A stretch of 6,523 bases of DNA, taken from contig CAHJWV010000338.1 in the NCBI GenBank assembly GCA_903643055.1, positions 1 to 6,523 of the forward strand, given 5' to 3'. Of this stretch, positions 6,452 to 6,523 are shown in pieces. This DNA comes from Burkholderiales bacterium (lineage in GTDB: Bacteria; Pseudomonadota; Gammaproteobacteria; Burkholderiales; Burkholderiaceae). The notes below the pieces were generated by a model. That model was not told the DNA's origin, made no database searches, and saw only the letters and a list, made by a program, of their open reading frames with translations. The position numbers and the translations under genes were made by a program. Every line of letters begins with the position of its first letter. Positions within the stretch are counted from its first letter, which is position 1.

Positions 6452-6523
6452 TCGCCTTTCCCCTTTTTTTGCTGCATGGGCTGGCCTCGTGTGGCGTGCG
6501 CGCACCCATGGCTGTTCTTTCGC

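Noticed and set aside
1..6523. tRNA, rRNA, CRISPR array, toxin-antitoxin or defence genes
   Set aside because: I looked for cloverleaf ends, regular spaced repeats and small paired genes on both strands and found none.

Overview
The window reads as a chromosomal segment of a betaproteobacterium, most likely in the Burkholderiales. This rests on protein content: a 431-residue glutamate-cysteine ligase of the proteobacterial (PF08886/TIGR02049-type) family with its start 'MVPHLITALTGP', a gshB of the classic 315-residue bacterial type, and coding GC of roughly 60-68% in lines I counted by hand. No species can be named from the sequence alone.

Left edge (1-161, minus strand): the first codon of one minus-strand reading frame may lie at 39. 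Next to it is a broken 5' end of what looks like a class I SAM-dependent methyltransferase. Its first 20 codons and the next 10 are in different frames, and the rest of the gene is missing. From about 162 to 752 there is no gene I would defend. GC is only about 50% over the first 360 bases and about 54% over 1-720, so this stretch resembles decayed or accessory DNA. Its right end holds a perfect 14-bp palindrome and a possible -10 element in front of gshA.

Gene block (753-6344, all plus strand): gshA (glutamate-cysteine ligase), kup (H+/K+ uptake permease), benE (benzoate/H+ symporter family) and gshB (glutathione synthetase). GshA and GshB perform the two successive steps of glutathione synthesis, and two secondary transporters lie between them. 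benE and gshB are only 7 bases apart, so they are almost certainly co-transcribed. gshA, kup and benE are separated by gaps of about 140 bases that could hold their own promoters. The link between glutathione and potassium (glutathione controls Kef-type K+ efflux in other bacteria) gives a possible reason for kup sitting here, but that is inference.

Right edge (6345-6523): a short spacer with a GC-rich hairpin and a good sigma70-like promoter (GTGACG, 17 bp, GATAAT), presumably for a gene that begins at or beyond the edge.

I do not see a new defence, mobile or RNA-based system. The points most worth a second look are the unusual start of kup (a six-codon mini-ORF whose stop overlaps a GTG start), the gsh genes split by transporters, and the broken methyltransferase in the low-GC spacer.
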